Source: Flavisolibacter tropicus (GTDB lineage Bacteria > Bacteroidota > Bacteroidia > Chitinophagales > Chitinophagaceae). From it: 64,000 nt of DNA. Positions within the stretch are counted from its first letter, which is position 1. Each line of letters opens with the position of its first letter. The notes beneath the pieces are model-generated. The model saw nothing but the letters and a program-made list of their open reading frames with translations, was not told where the DNA came from and did not search any database. Position numbers and translations under genes: made by a program. Below, in pieces: positions 28,257 through 35,746 of the stretch. The stretch covers positions 806,001 to 870,000 of the forward strand of contig NZ_CP011390.1 in NCBI RefSeq assembly GCF_001644645.1. Direction: 5' to 3'.

Positions 28257-29498
28257 TTACCTTCCGGTACGACCGCCTCTTGTAGGCATAAATGGGCTTC
28301 TTTCTTCTTTATTAGCCTTGTTGTTACCCTTATTAAGACGGATACCTGTGACTACAACATCTCCTGTATTTAAGCCATTTATTACTGCTTGCTGTACATC
28401 ATTGGAAAGCCCTGTTTGAATCTGCTTTTCTAAAAGTGTATCACCTTTTTCTATCCATATATCCGCTGCATTATTCCCTGATTCACTATTCTTACTACTT
28501 TTTATATGACTATTATTGAAGGTTGCTTTTTGTTGCGTGGTATGAATGACCAATGGTACAATGCGATATTTTTTTAATTGTGAAGGATCAGGGGTAAACT
28601 GAGTTGCTAATAGAGGCACTAGCAGTACATGATCCTGCTCCTGGGTTATAATATTGATGTTGGCTGTCATGCCGGGTTTTAGCTTACGACTAGCATTATT
28701 GACCTCAATAATGGTTGTATAGGTAACCACATTGGCTGTTACCGCTGGCTCCAATCGTATCTCTTGCACCATTCCGTAGAAGGTTTCATCCGGATAGGCA
28801 TCTACTGTAAAACTTGCCTTCTCTCCTTTTTGTACAGAACCTATATCTGCTTCATCGACTGATGCTCTGACCTGCATTTGTGTAAGGTCATTGGCGATAC
28901 TAAACAAAGTAGGCGTATTGAAGCTTGATGCTACTGTTTGGCCAACACTAATATTCCGCGATAAGACCGTTCCGTCAATAGGCGAATAAATGTGGGTAAA
29001 AGAGAGATTTTTTTGTGCTTCTGACAATTGCGCCGCATTACTATTCAGATTATCCCCTGCCGCCTGGTACTGGTAAGTAGCTGTTTCCATATCTGCTTTG
29101 CTTATTGCGCCTGCATTGAATAATTCCAGCTGCCTGTAATAGTTAGCTGATTGGTACTCCAGATTGGATTTTGCTTGTTGGTGGTTAGCAGCTATCTGGC
29201 GTTCCTGAGATAAAAGCAATACAGGATCCAGATCTGCCAGTAATTGTCCTTTTCTCACTACCGAATTAAAATCTACGTAAATGTTTTTGATTGTACCAGA
29301 TACTTGTGCACCAACAGCTACCGTATCTACTGGCTGCAATGTGCCTGTAGCTGTTACTGTTTTAGATATACTTCCAAAGGAAGGTTTGGTAGTAAGTAAT
29401 ATGGTGTTATTTTCATTCTTTTTAAAGAGTGTTATCCCTGAAAGCGTTACCACAGCAAGCGACAAAACCATCCAGACAACTAACCTATGTTTTTTCAT
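28257..29498 (-). CDS. MacA/HlyD-type periplasmic adaptor
   Basis: This 413-residue membrane-fusion protein has one N-terminal anchor helix (VVWMVLSLAVVTLSGITLF). A barrel-sandwich hybrid follows (VTATGTLQPVDTVAVGAQVSG), then a helical hairpin (about 110-170), the second lipoyl half (FTHIYSPIDGTVLSRNISVG) and a beta-barrel (YPDETFYGMVQEIRLEP). It links the permease-ATPase pair to the outer-membrane channel. The C-terminus is Gly-Arg rich. The downstream ATPase follows after 81 bp. Confidence 0.92.
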   Translation of the reverse strand: MKKHRLVVWMVLSLAVVTLSGITLFKKNENNTILLTTKPSFGSISKTVTATGTLQPVDTVAVGAQVSGTIKNIYVDFNSVVRKGQLLADLDPVLLLSQERQIAANHQQAKSNLEYQSANYYRQLELFNAGAISKADMETATYQYQAAGDNLNSNAAQLSEAQKNLSFTHIYSPIDGTVLSRNISVGQTVASSFNTPTLFSIANDLTQMQVRASVDEADIGSVQKGEKASFTVDAYPDETFYGMVQEIRLEPAVTANVVTYTTIIEVNNASRKLKPGMTANINIITQEQDHVLLVPLLATQFTPDPSQLKKYRIVPLVIHTTQQKATFNNSHIKSSKNSESGNNAADIWIEKGDTLLEKQIQTGLSNDVQQAVINGLNTGDVVVTGIRLNKGNNKANKEERSPFMPTRGGRTGR

Positions 29499-29508
29499 AA
29501 CAAATGCT

Positions 29509-30861
29509 TTAAAGTTCTATAGGATCCCCATTATAAAAATGATAGACTTGTGCGCTGATCAATGCATTATACTTTGCCTGTAAGTATGCCTGCATAGCCT
29601 GTATATAGAGATTTTTTTGCAGTAAAAAATCGGTAGCGGTAAAAGAGCCAAGCTTTAATTCTTCAAGTGAAATACGATAGGACTCCTTGTTGGCGGTGAG
29701 TTGTTTTTGTGCTGCCGTTAATTGTGCTTGTGCATTAAGGCTGTTGATATATGCTTGTTCTACCTGTTGTGATAAAACTGTTTTTCTATTGCGCAAGTCT
29801 ACATCGGTCTGCTCTATTGCTATTTGTGATTTAGCAATATTTGTTTTTACAATGCGGTTATTGAATAATGGGAAAGAAAGCATTAACCCAATTCTTTCGT
29901 ACAGGTTTTTATCAATTTGTTGACCATAATCTTTGAGCATATTGTTGTTATAGCTAGAAGCAATGCTATTGTTCAATGAAAGCACGGGCATACGGCCTGC
30001 TTCCGCTTTCTTTAATTGGAAACTTGCTGCTTGCTTTGCCAATTCACTGCTTTTGATCTCTGGCCGATGGTTTAGTGCCGCAGCTTCTACATCGGTCAAA
30101 GGTAAAATAGTAGATATGGTATGTAACGTATCTGGAACTACAATTTGAAAATCAGTGGTGGCAGGTAACTGTATTAACAACTTAAGATTAAATGTGGCTT
30201 GCCGTTGATTATTGGTAGCAGTCGCCAGGTTGTATTGATCATTGGCTAGTTGTGCCTGCAATTGAACAGCTTCTTTTTTGGCCAGGCTGCCTGCATTATA
30301 TTTTATTACTGCCTGTTGTGTTTGGGATTGTGCTGTTTTTACCAGGTCGTTGAAATAAGATACATTCTCTTTAGCAAGTAAAATTTGCAAGTAGGATTGT
30401 ACAATTTGAAGTGTTATATCATTTTCAGTAGTGAGAATATCTTGCTTTGCCGCTTTTACCTGCAAGTCTTTTTGCCGGATATCATTGTTAAGGTAATTGT
30501 CATTATATAATGTGAAAGCCGAATTCAGGGAATAAATACTAGCCAAACTGCCATTCGATGTACCTGCTGGATAATTACCTGCATTATTGTTATTGAGTGT
30601 TTGAGTGGCAGCCACTATTAGGTTGGGATATTTGGCCGCCTTAGCCAATAACCGATCTTGTTCAGAAGTCTGTTCTGTAAGCCTAAAGCTGGCTATTTGA
30701 AGATTGTTTTGTTTGGCGTATGCAATGCATTGCTGTAAATTCCAAGTGTACCCCGTATTATTTGCAGATTGCGCATAGAGATTATCTGTGGCGATCAAAT
30801 TGGTTAGCCATACTAGCGAATGAATGACAAAACACTTTTTTTGTAGCAAACAGTGTTTCAT
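29509..30861 (-). CDS. TolC family outer-membrane efflux protein
   Basis: This 450-residue OEP-type protein starts with a signal-like segment and the TolC-family N-terminus (YTWNLQQCIAYAKQNNLQIA). Long alpha-helical repeats follow, such as LQAQLANDQYNLATATNNQRQA and KANIA-type tunnel helices with a second OEP repeat from about residue 230. It forms the exit duct for the MacAB-type pump. It is the first gene of the operon, so the promoter and the operator-like repeat at 30932-30947 lie directly upstream. The adaptor gene follows after 10 bp. Confidence 0.9.
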   Translation of the reverse strand: MKHCLLQKKCFVIHSLVWLTNLIATDNLYAQSANNTGYTWNLQQCIAYAKQNNLQIASFRLTEQTSEQDRLLAKAAKYPNLIVAATQTLNNNNAGNYPAGTSNGSLASIYSLNSAFTLYNDNYLNNDIRQKDLQVKAAKQDILTTENDITLQIVQSYLQILLAKENVSYFNDLVKTAQSQTQQAVIKYNAGSLAKKEAVQLQAQLANDQYNLATATNNQRQATFNLKLLIQLPATTDFQIVVPDTLHTISTILPLTDVEAAALNHRPEIKSSELAKQAASFQLKKAEAGRMPVLSLNNSIASSYNNNMLKDYGQQIDKNLYERIGLMLSFPLFNNRIVKTNIAKSQIAIEQTDVDLRNRKTVLSQQVEQAYINSLNAQAQLTAAQKQLTANKESYRISLEELKLGSFTATDFLLQKNLYIQAMQAYLQAKYNALISAQVYHFYNGDPIEL

Positions 30862-30901
30862 ACCGAAGTTCGTTTATTGGATAAGGGCTATCGTACAATC
30901 C

Positions 30902-30947
30902 TAAAGCTAAGATGTGTTTTTACACCGTTTATTCGCATATGTGCGAA
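30902..30947 (-). promoter_or_regulatory. Candidate promoter and operator of the efflux operon
   Basis: On the minus strand TAGCTTTA (30909-30902) matches the -7 element TAnnTTTG at seven of eight positions. Where the -33 element would stand, 22 bp upstream, there is instead an inverted repeat TTCGCA-tatg-TGCGAA (30932-30947). That geometry suits an activator or repressor. No regulator gene is adjacent. Confidence 0.4.
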
Positions 30948-31373
30948 AAGGCAAAATCAATCGCTAGAAAGGAAAAATCAGTTTGCAAGTGTATGGCATT
31001 AATTTATGTGAACCGTAATGGTTAAAACTGTACGGTTATCCTTCTGCCGTCATTCATTCCTACTATCATTTATAGAAAAGGGTGTAATGTGCGTTCGTGA
31101 ATCCTTTTCAGCATTTGTCTTAAGGGCATATTAAACAACTAATAAGGCCAAGTAAGCCCTACATTTCCATAGTAAACAATTTAGGAGGAGAAAATAGTGC
31201 TGATCTATTGCTTTAAGGACAAGGCATGAATAAAGTCTATTTCTTTTAAATAGATATTTTGTTGTCGATTCTATTTGCCTTGCCTGACTATTGGATCTGC
31301 CTATTTGCCTATTGGCAAACATTTTCGGTATTTTCTGGATGTAGGTTTATATCAGCAATCAAATATCTTAATA
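30948..31373. other. Intergenic region with small repeats
   Basis: No gene is seen. Two copies of CTATTTGCCT (31271 and 31301) and an inverted repeat TTTGCC-tatt-GGCAAA (31304-31319) lie 55-105 bp before the next gene and could be its regulatory sites. Confidence 0.4.
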
Positions 31374-31850
31374 ATGGAAAAGCCCTTACTTCTAAGACAA
31401 TATGAATACGAAATTCCTACTTCGCGTGTAATGTTACCTGCTGTAACTAAGGAAGGCAATAATAATGATACAGAAAATCAACCCTTATTAAAGGTTTTTT
31501 TTGATTTCAAGAATGGGCATTTAAAAATAGAAGCTGATTGGCAGTATATGGTATTTGCAAGCAAATACAGTGAAGAGGCTTGGATAGGTTACCATGAAAA
31601 TAGAGTTTCTATTGACGCTTCGATATATCCGGCACTCTCGATTAATTTAAATGATAGCACTTGCGATGGATTGGTATTGCCTTTGGAAGGATATATTGAA
31701 GATGGTGCAATACTAAGTTCCTGCTCCGGATTACTGGCTTTGGATAAAATATCTGCAAGCTATGAGCCACACTGGAAGATTACTACTTATCTCTGTGATT
31801 TACAGTTTGACAATTGTGAATTAAATGTCCAGTTTCCGGTTTACGTATAA
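31374..31850 (+). CDS. Hypothetical protein
   Basis: I do not recognise this protein of 158 residues from the start I prefer (ATG at 31374, MEKPLLLRQYEYEIPTSRVM). An in-frame ATG at 31275 would add 33 residues of unlikely sequence over the repeat region. There is no signal peptide; the protein is acidic and beta-rich with several Cys (TCDGL, SSCSGLL, YLCDLQFDNCEL). A terminator follows. Confidence 0.6.
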   Translation: MEKPLLLRQYEYEIPTSRVMLPAVTKEGNNNDTENQPLLKVFFDFKNGHLKIEADWQYMVFASKYSEEAWIGYHENRVSIDASIYPALSINLNDSTCDGLVLPLEGYIEDGAILSSCSGLLALDKISASYEPHWKITTYLCDLQFDNCELNVQFPVYV

Positions 31851-31909
31851 TTACTTCAATTCAATATTTCAATTGTGTAATTGAATAATCATCAATAACC
31901 ATAAAAGAA

Positions 31910-31948
31910 AAAGGGTTATACATTTTTAGATGTATAACCCTTTATTTT
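31910..31948. terminator. Bidirectional terminator between hypothetical gene and tRNA-Arg
   Basis: A perfect 14-bp stem AAAGGGTTATACAT/ATGTATAACCCTTT with a 6-nt loop. T-rich tails follow on both strands (TTTATTTT on plus; TTTTTCTTTT on minus), so it can end both the gene at 31374-31850 and the tRNA. Confidence 0.85.
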
Positions 31949-31952
31949 CTTG

Positions 31953-32026
31953 TGACCGCGTCAGGATTCAAACCTGAAACCTTCTGATCCGTAGTCAGAT
32001 GCTCTATTCAGTTGAGCTACGCAGCC
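31953..32026 (-). tRNA. tRNA-Arg (anticodon ACG)
   Basis: The minus strand gives a full cloverleaf of 74 nt. The acceptor GGCTGCG pairs with CGCGGTC, with discriminator A. The D arm is GCTC...GAGC. The anticodon stem TCTGA/TCAGA encloses loop CTACGGA with anticodon ACG. The T arm is TCAGG TTTGAAT CCTGA. CCA is not encoded. ACG is read as ICG after deamination and decodes CGU, CGC and CGA arginine codons. Confidence 0.96.
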
Positions 32027-32194
32027 AGCGTTTGTGGGGTGCAAATATAAGGAGGTAAATGAATACCAACCAAATACTATAGAAAAAAAAGTTACTAATT
32101 TTTTGAAAGCCTGTATTTTATAACTTGTTTTCTACCAAGTGCACCCACATTACGAAATATAAAAAGAACTAGTTAGAATAACATTTATTGCCCA

Positions 32195-34123
32195 TTAATA
32201 ATGCCAACGTACAAAGGCTTCCATGGCGGCATAATGGGTGAGTCCGAGCTGGGCATACAGGTTGGCGGTATTGCTGTTTCGTTCTTCGGCCCGCTGCCAG
32301 AACTCCCGGCTATCGCTGCCCTGGAAGGGCACCATATCTTTTTGGGATTGGTGGATGAAAATGCCATAGCGTTTTTTCATCACCTGGTCGGGGCTCATGG
32401 GAATAGCCATTTCGATTTCTTCAATATTCCACTCCTGCCACGCACCCTTGTATAACCACAGCCAGCAATCCCCGATCCATTCATCACCGGCTGCCTTGAT
32501 GCGACGCAGGGCTTCAAAAACAATATCCAAACAAACCTTGTGGGTGCCATGCGGATCGGCCAGGTCGCCGGCGGCAAACACCTGGTGTGGTTGAATCTTT
32601 CTTAACAGTTCCATGGTCATCAACACATCCTCCTCGCCCATTGGTTTTTTTTCAATGGTACCGGTTTCGTAGAACGGAAGGTTTTGGAAATGGATATTGG
32701 CATCCGCAATACCAACGTAGCGACACGTAGCCGCCGCTTCACAGCGTCTGATCAATCCTTTGATCGCGCGAATTTGTTCGGTATCCATTTGGTTGGATTT
32801 CTTCTTGCCCAGGAATTGACGCACATCGTTTAAGATACCTTGCGAGGTTTCATTGTTAATGCCGGCAATGGATTCAAAGCCGACTGCGAAATCCAAAAAG
32901 CGCGTTACGAATTCATCGGTCACCGCGATGTTGCCCGATGTCTGATACGCCACGTGCACGTCATGCCCCTGGTCGTGCAGGCGCTGGAAGGTTCCGCCCA
33001 TGCTGATGATATCATCATCGGGGTGCGGCGAGAAGATCACGACCCGCTTGGGCGAAGGCTGCGAACGCTCGGGATGAGCCGGTATATTGGCATTGGGTTT
33101 GCCCCCCGGCCAGCCGGTAATCGAGTCACGTAGCATGTAATACACCTGAAGGTTGATTTCATAAGCATCGCCCTGCTCTACCAGCAGGTCGCCTAAACCA
33201 TATTCATTGTAGTCATTGTTGGTAAGCGATAACACGGGCTTGTTACGATCAATGGCCATGTTAACCACCGCTTTTTTGATCAGCTTGGGGGTCCACTCCA
33301 TTTCCCCCGTGAGCCAGGGGGAGCGGAAACGGGTCAGCTCCGCTGCAGCAGCGGTATCAATGATAAAAGCGCAATCGCTGTGTTGTTGCAGTAACGAGGC
33401 CGGCACCTGCTCGGTAACATTTCCTTCTACCGACTCCCTGATGACGGGTGCTTTTGCCGGGCCCCAGGCCAAGAGAATGACTTTGCGGGCCTTCATAATG
33501 GTGCTGATGCCCATGGTGATGGCCAGGCGGGGCACCTGGGAGATGTTGGCAAATTCATACGCATTGGCCAACCGCGTGGAATTTTCCAGGTTGATCAACC
33601 GCGTCCGGGAATAAATACTGGAACCGGGTTCGTTAAAACCAATATGGCCGTTATTACCAATGCCCAGGATCTGCAGGTCAATGCCACCAACCGCCTCGAT
33701 CTTGCTTTCATAATCGGCGCAGTGTTGTTTTATGGCTTCCTTGGGTAACTCCCCGTTGGGAATATGGATGTTGCCAGGATCGATATCGATGTGGGAGAAC
33801 AAATGCCGGTGCATATAGCTGTTATAGCTTTGCAGGGCATCGTTTTCAATGGGGTAATATTCATCCAGGTTAAAGGTAATCACATTTTTAAAGCTTAACC
33901 CCTCTTCCTGATGCAGCCGCACCAGTTCGGCATACAACGTTTTGGGGGTAGAACCCGTGGCTAAACCTAACACACAAGGCTGACCCACTGCCTGCTTATC
34001 GCGTATTAACCTGGCAATCTGTTTTGCGGCTAAAACTGAACCTTTCTTTAAATCGTCAACAATCGTTACTGGAACACGTTCAAAAGCGTCAATTAAATTA
34101 ATTTCTCGAATTTGGTCTGCCAT
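32195..34123 (-). CDS. nagB: Glucosamine-6-phosphate deaminase fused to a LmbE/PIG-L domain
   Basis: This 642-residue fusion is of the Bacteroidetes type. The N-terminal deaminase domain (about 20-290) has GLATGSTPKTLYAEL, FNLDEYYPI and GIGNNGHIGFNEPGSS. The C-terminal LmbE-like domain (from about 375) has the metal motif SPHPDDDI and AAGDLADPHGTHKVC. The deaminase converts glucosamine-6-phosphate to fructose-6-phosphate and ammonia. The LmbE part may be an N-deacetylase. It would take in GlcNAc released by the nearby GH20 enzyme. The coding region from about 32215 to 34000 is near 57% GC, while codons 1-35 and both flanks are near 38-40%; see the GC feature and finding. Confidence 0.95.
   Translation of the reverse strand: MADQIREINLIDAFERVPVTIVDDLKKGSVLAAKQIARLIRDKQAVGQPCVLGLATGSTPKTLYAELVRLHQEEGLSFKNVITFNLDEYYPIENDALQSYNSYMHRHLFSHIDIDPGNIHIPNGELPKEAIKQHCADYESKIEAVGGIDLQILGIGNNGHIGFNEPGSSIYSRTRLINLENSTRLANAYEFANISQVPRLAITMGISTIMKARKVILLAWGPAKAPVIRESVEGNVTEQVPASLLQQHSDCAFIIDTAAAAELTRFRSPWLTGEMEWTPKLIKKAVVNMAIDRNKPVLSLTNNDYNEYGLGDLLVEQGDAYEINLQVYYMLRDSITGWPGGKPNANIPAHPERSQPSPKRVVIFSPHPDDDIISMGGTFQRLHDQGHDVHVAYQTSGNIAVTDEFVTRFLDFAVGFESIAGINNETSQGILNDVRQFLGKKKSNQMDTEQIRAIKGLIRRCEAAATCRYVGIADANIHFQNLPFYETGTIEKKPMGEEDVLMTMELLRKIQPHQVFAAGDLADPHGTHKVCLDIVFEALRRIKAAGDEWIGDCWLWLYKGAWQEWNIEEIEMAIPMSPDQVMKKRYGIFIHQSQKDMVPFQGSDSREFWQRAEERNSNTANLYAQLGLTHYAAMEAFVRWHY
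32215..34000. other. High-GC island inside nagB
   Basis: Hand counts of 60-base lines give 58% GC at 32521, 33001 and 33901, and 57% at 32221. The line at 34021 gives 38%, and the flanking lines are AT-rich. The change is abrupt about 20 bp inside the 3' end, and gradual over 33960-34020 near the 5' end. The tract ends fall inside the gene, which suggests gene conversion with a higher-GC homologue. Confidence 0.75.
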
Positions 34124-34501
34124 GTCTTGGTTTTGAAGGGGCTAAAGATAAGAACTCATAAAGAATTTGATGAACTAACGATGAAGACAATTAGTAGAAA
34201 CCCTTGTAAATAGTGCTTGAAATTTGAAAATATTTTATTTGGGTTGCCATCTATGAATTGATTTATATTGAAACAAAGGCAAAATAGTTACAAGAAAATT
34301 GAATATAGAAAAGGTGAAGATGAATTATGAATAAGGGGTAGATTGTTGTGAAAATACCCAACGAATATTTAGCATTTTCGTATTTTTAAGCTCTACATTT
34401 TACGATTGTATTTTACTTCTTCTTATTACTCTTTTTATTACTATTTGTAGTTGCTTTTCGGTAAATTATTTAGCTGTGATTCGGCGGTTGGTTGGTTAGA
34501 T
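34124..34501. other. Intergenic region, AT-rich
   Basis: No gene, hairpin or clear repeat was seen in this first part of the 861-bp gap between nagB and the response regulator. The rest of the gap is described in the following entries. Confidence 0.5.
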
Positions 34502-34633
34502 TACGGATGAGGAAGGGCCTTGATACGGAGTTACTATGGCTTCCATACGGAATAACATAGTCTTTTATACGGAGTAACCATGAAGGATCAGAGGAGTAGC
34601 CATGAAGGAACGTAGGAGTAGCAGGCAAGGAAG
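34502..34633. repeat. 22-bp tandem repeat, six units in exact phase
   Basis: Degenerate units begin at 34502, 34524, 34546, 34568, 34590 and 34612, each exactly 22 bp, with a weaker seventh to 34655. The units share a head like TACGGAGTAAC and a tail like CATGAAGGA, and the later units drift to AGGAGTAGC. The unit head TACGGATGAGG recurs at 34713. The period is not a multiple of 3 and there is no ORF, so it is not a coding repeat. Confidence 0.7.
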
Positions 34634-34856
34634 CATGAAGGAACTAAGAGAAGTTAATCAATTTAGGAGTGAAACATACCTGACTATAAATAATCATAGT
34701 AAAGGATTAAAATACGGATGAGGTCGAATGCTTAAATCTTAGCAGTTATTTTATCTTAAGAGCAATTATTATTGATGAGTTTACAATAATTGAATACTGA
34801 TAATCAAACTGTTAAATTATTATAAGATCTGTACCCTACTTTAGAAAGCTTGGTTT

Positions 34857-34893
34857 TTCTCAAAAAGGTTGTTTTTACAACTTTTTTTGAGAA
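34857..34893 (+). repeat. Long hairpin upstream of the response regulator
   Basis: The arms TTCTCAAAAAGGTTGT and ACAACTTTTTTTGAGAA pair over 16 base pairs with one bulged T, around a TTTT loop. No T-tract follows on the plus strand. It stops 4 bp before the inverted repeat at 34898-34916. Confidence 0.6.
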
Positions 34894-34897
34894 TTAG

Positions 34898-34930
34898 TTG
34901 TGTGAAGACTACACAATGTCTTTATATTTA
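34898..34930 (+). promoter_or_regulatory. Candidate promoter and operator of the response regulator
   Basis: The inverted repeat TTGTGT-GAAGACT-ACACAA (34898-34916) is followed by TATATTTA (34923-34930), a seven-of-eight match to TAnnTTTG. The repeat includes a TTG that could act as the -33 element. It shares GTGTnnAGnCTACAC with the pfkA promoter region. The gene starts 55 bp further on. Confidence 0.4.
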
Positions 34931-34984
34931 CAGACAGCGATAAACCTATAACCTACCTCTTTGTTGACAGACCAAATCTGAAAA

Positions 34985-35449
34985 ATGAAAATTATAAAGC
35001 ACCCCATACGAACTATATTATTAATAGATGATGATAAGGATGATTGCGCCCTTTTTAAGGAGGCTCTTCATGAAGTTGATCCTACAATACAGCTTGTCTT
35101 TTTAAATACTGCAGAGGCACTTCCGAATACAGTATTAAACGTAAATCCAGATTTGATCTTTTTAGATATCAATATGCCCCGTGTAAATGGTTTTGAGTGT
35201 TTAAAAATGCTTTATGAATCGGTAACTAAATTTCGAATGCCGATTGTGATGTATAGTAATTCAAATAATGCTAAAGAGATCAATATAGCTTATGCATTAG
35301 GAGCAACTTTATATCTGCAAAAACCAATGGGCTATATAAAGCTAGTAGAAAGTATACGAGGCATCCTTAATTTATCCTGGGATACTCCTGCAGAGGTTAA
35401 ACAACAATTTTTTCAAGAAGGAAAGTATTCAAGATTTGAATTGACTTAA
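34985..35449 (+). CDS. Single-domain response regulator
   Basis: This 154-residue receiver domain has no output domain. The acidic pocket is in ILLIDDDKDD, the phospho-acceptor is Asp61 in LIFLDINMPRVNGFECL, the Ser/Thr position is in IVMYSNS, and the conserved Lys is in YLQKPMGY. Such single-domain regulators pass phosphate or act through protein contacts. The PAS histidine kinase at 35747-37765 converges on it and is a possible partner, though a terminator and a small-RNA candidate lie between. The region upstream carries a tandem repeat, a hairpin and an inverted repeat. Confidence 0.9.
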   Translation: MKIIKHPIRTILLIDDDKDDCALFKEALHEVDPTIQLVFLNTAEALPNTVLNVNPDLIFLDINMPRVNGFECLKMLYESVTKFRMPIVMYSNSNNAKEINIAYALGATLYLQKPMGYIKLVESIRGILNLSWDTPAEVKQQFFQEGKYSRFELT

Positions 35450-35472
35450 AAGATATAATTAGTTTAGAATAA

Positions 35473-35510
35473 ATAGAAAAGAGCCCTTTATTTAAGAGGC
35501 TCTTTTCTAT
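35473..35510. terminator. Terminator after the response regulator
   Basis: A perfect 13-bp stem ATAGAAAAGAGCC/GGCTCTTTTCTAT with a 12-nt loop. The arms carry A- and T-runs, so it can act on both strands. Confidence 0.8.
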
Positions 35511-35572
35511 TAAGAAGATTCTTGACTTGGATCATTTTCTGAAAGAAAGTAAGCTTATTATTTATTGTTCAG

Positions 35573-35604
35573 CTTGTTAGGCTTTGGCTATGAGCGTAAC
35601 TTAC
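35573..35604 (+). promoter_or_regulatory. Promoter of small-RNA candidate, copy 1
   Basis: CTTG (35573-35576), exactly 20 bases, then TAACTTAC (35597-35604). This is the Bacteroidetes -33/-7 arrangement (TTTG, TAnnTTTG) in a slightly weak form. Copy 2 has the same spacing. Confidence 0.6.
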
Positions 35605-35607
35605 TAA

Positions 35608-35668
35608 CAGTTTTCATAGGGTACGGATTAAAAACGGGCCAGGGTTTCTACCCAGGCCTTATTTTTTA
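35608..35668 (+). ncRNA. Candidate small RNA, copy 1
   Basis: Conserved 5' block from 35608 (contains CATAGGGTACGGATT), identical over 26 nt to copy 2 at 55339. It is followed by a hairpin GGCC-A-GGGT/ACCC-A-GGCC with loop TTCT (35637-35658) and a T-rich tail TTATTTTTT. With the promoter just upstream this is a complete unit of about 60 nt. It sits between convergent genes, and no ORF fits. Confidence 0.65.
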
Positions 35669-35746
35669 TATCGTTTCTCTAAAATCAATCGAAAAATGAT
35701 GTTCTATTCGACTGCTTTTAGAGCAGATTAATAGGTGGATTAACCG

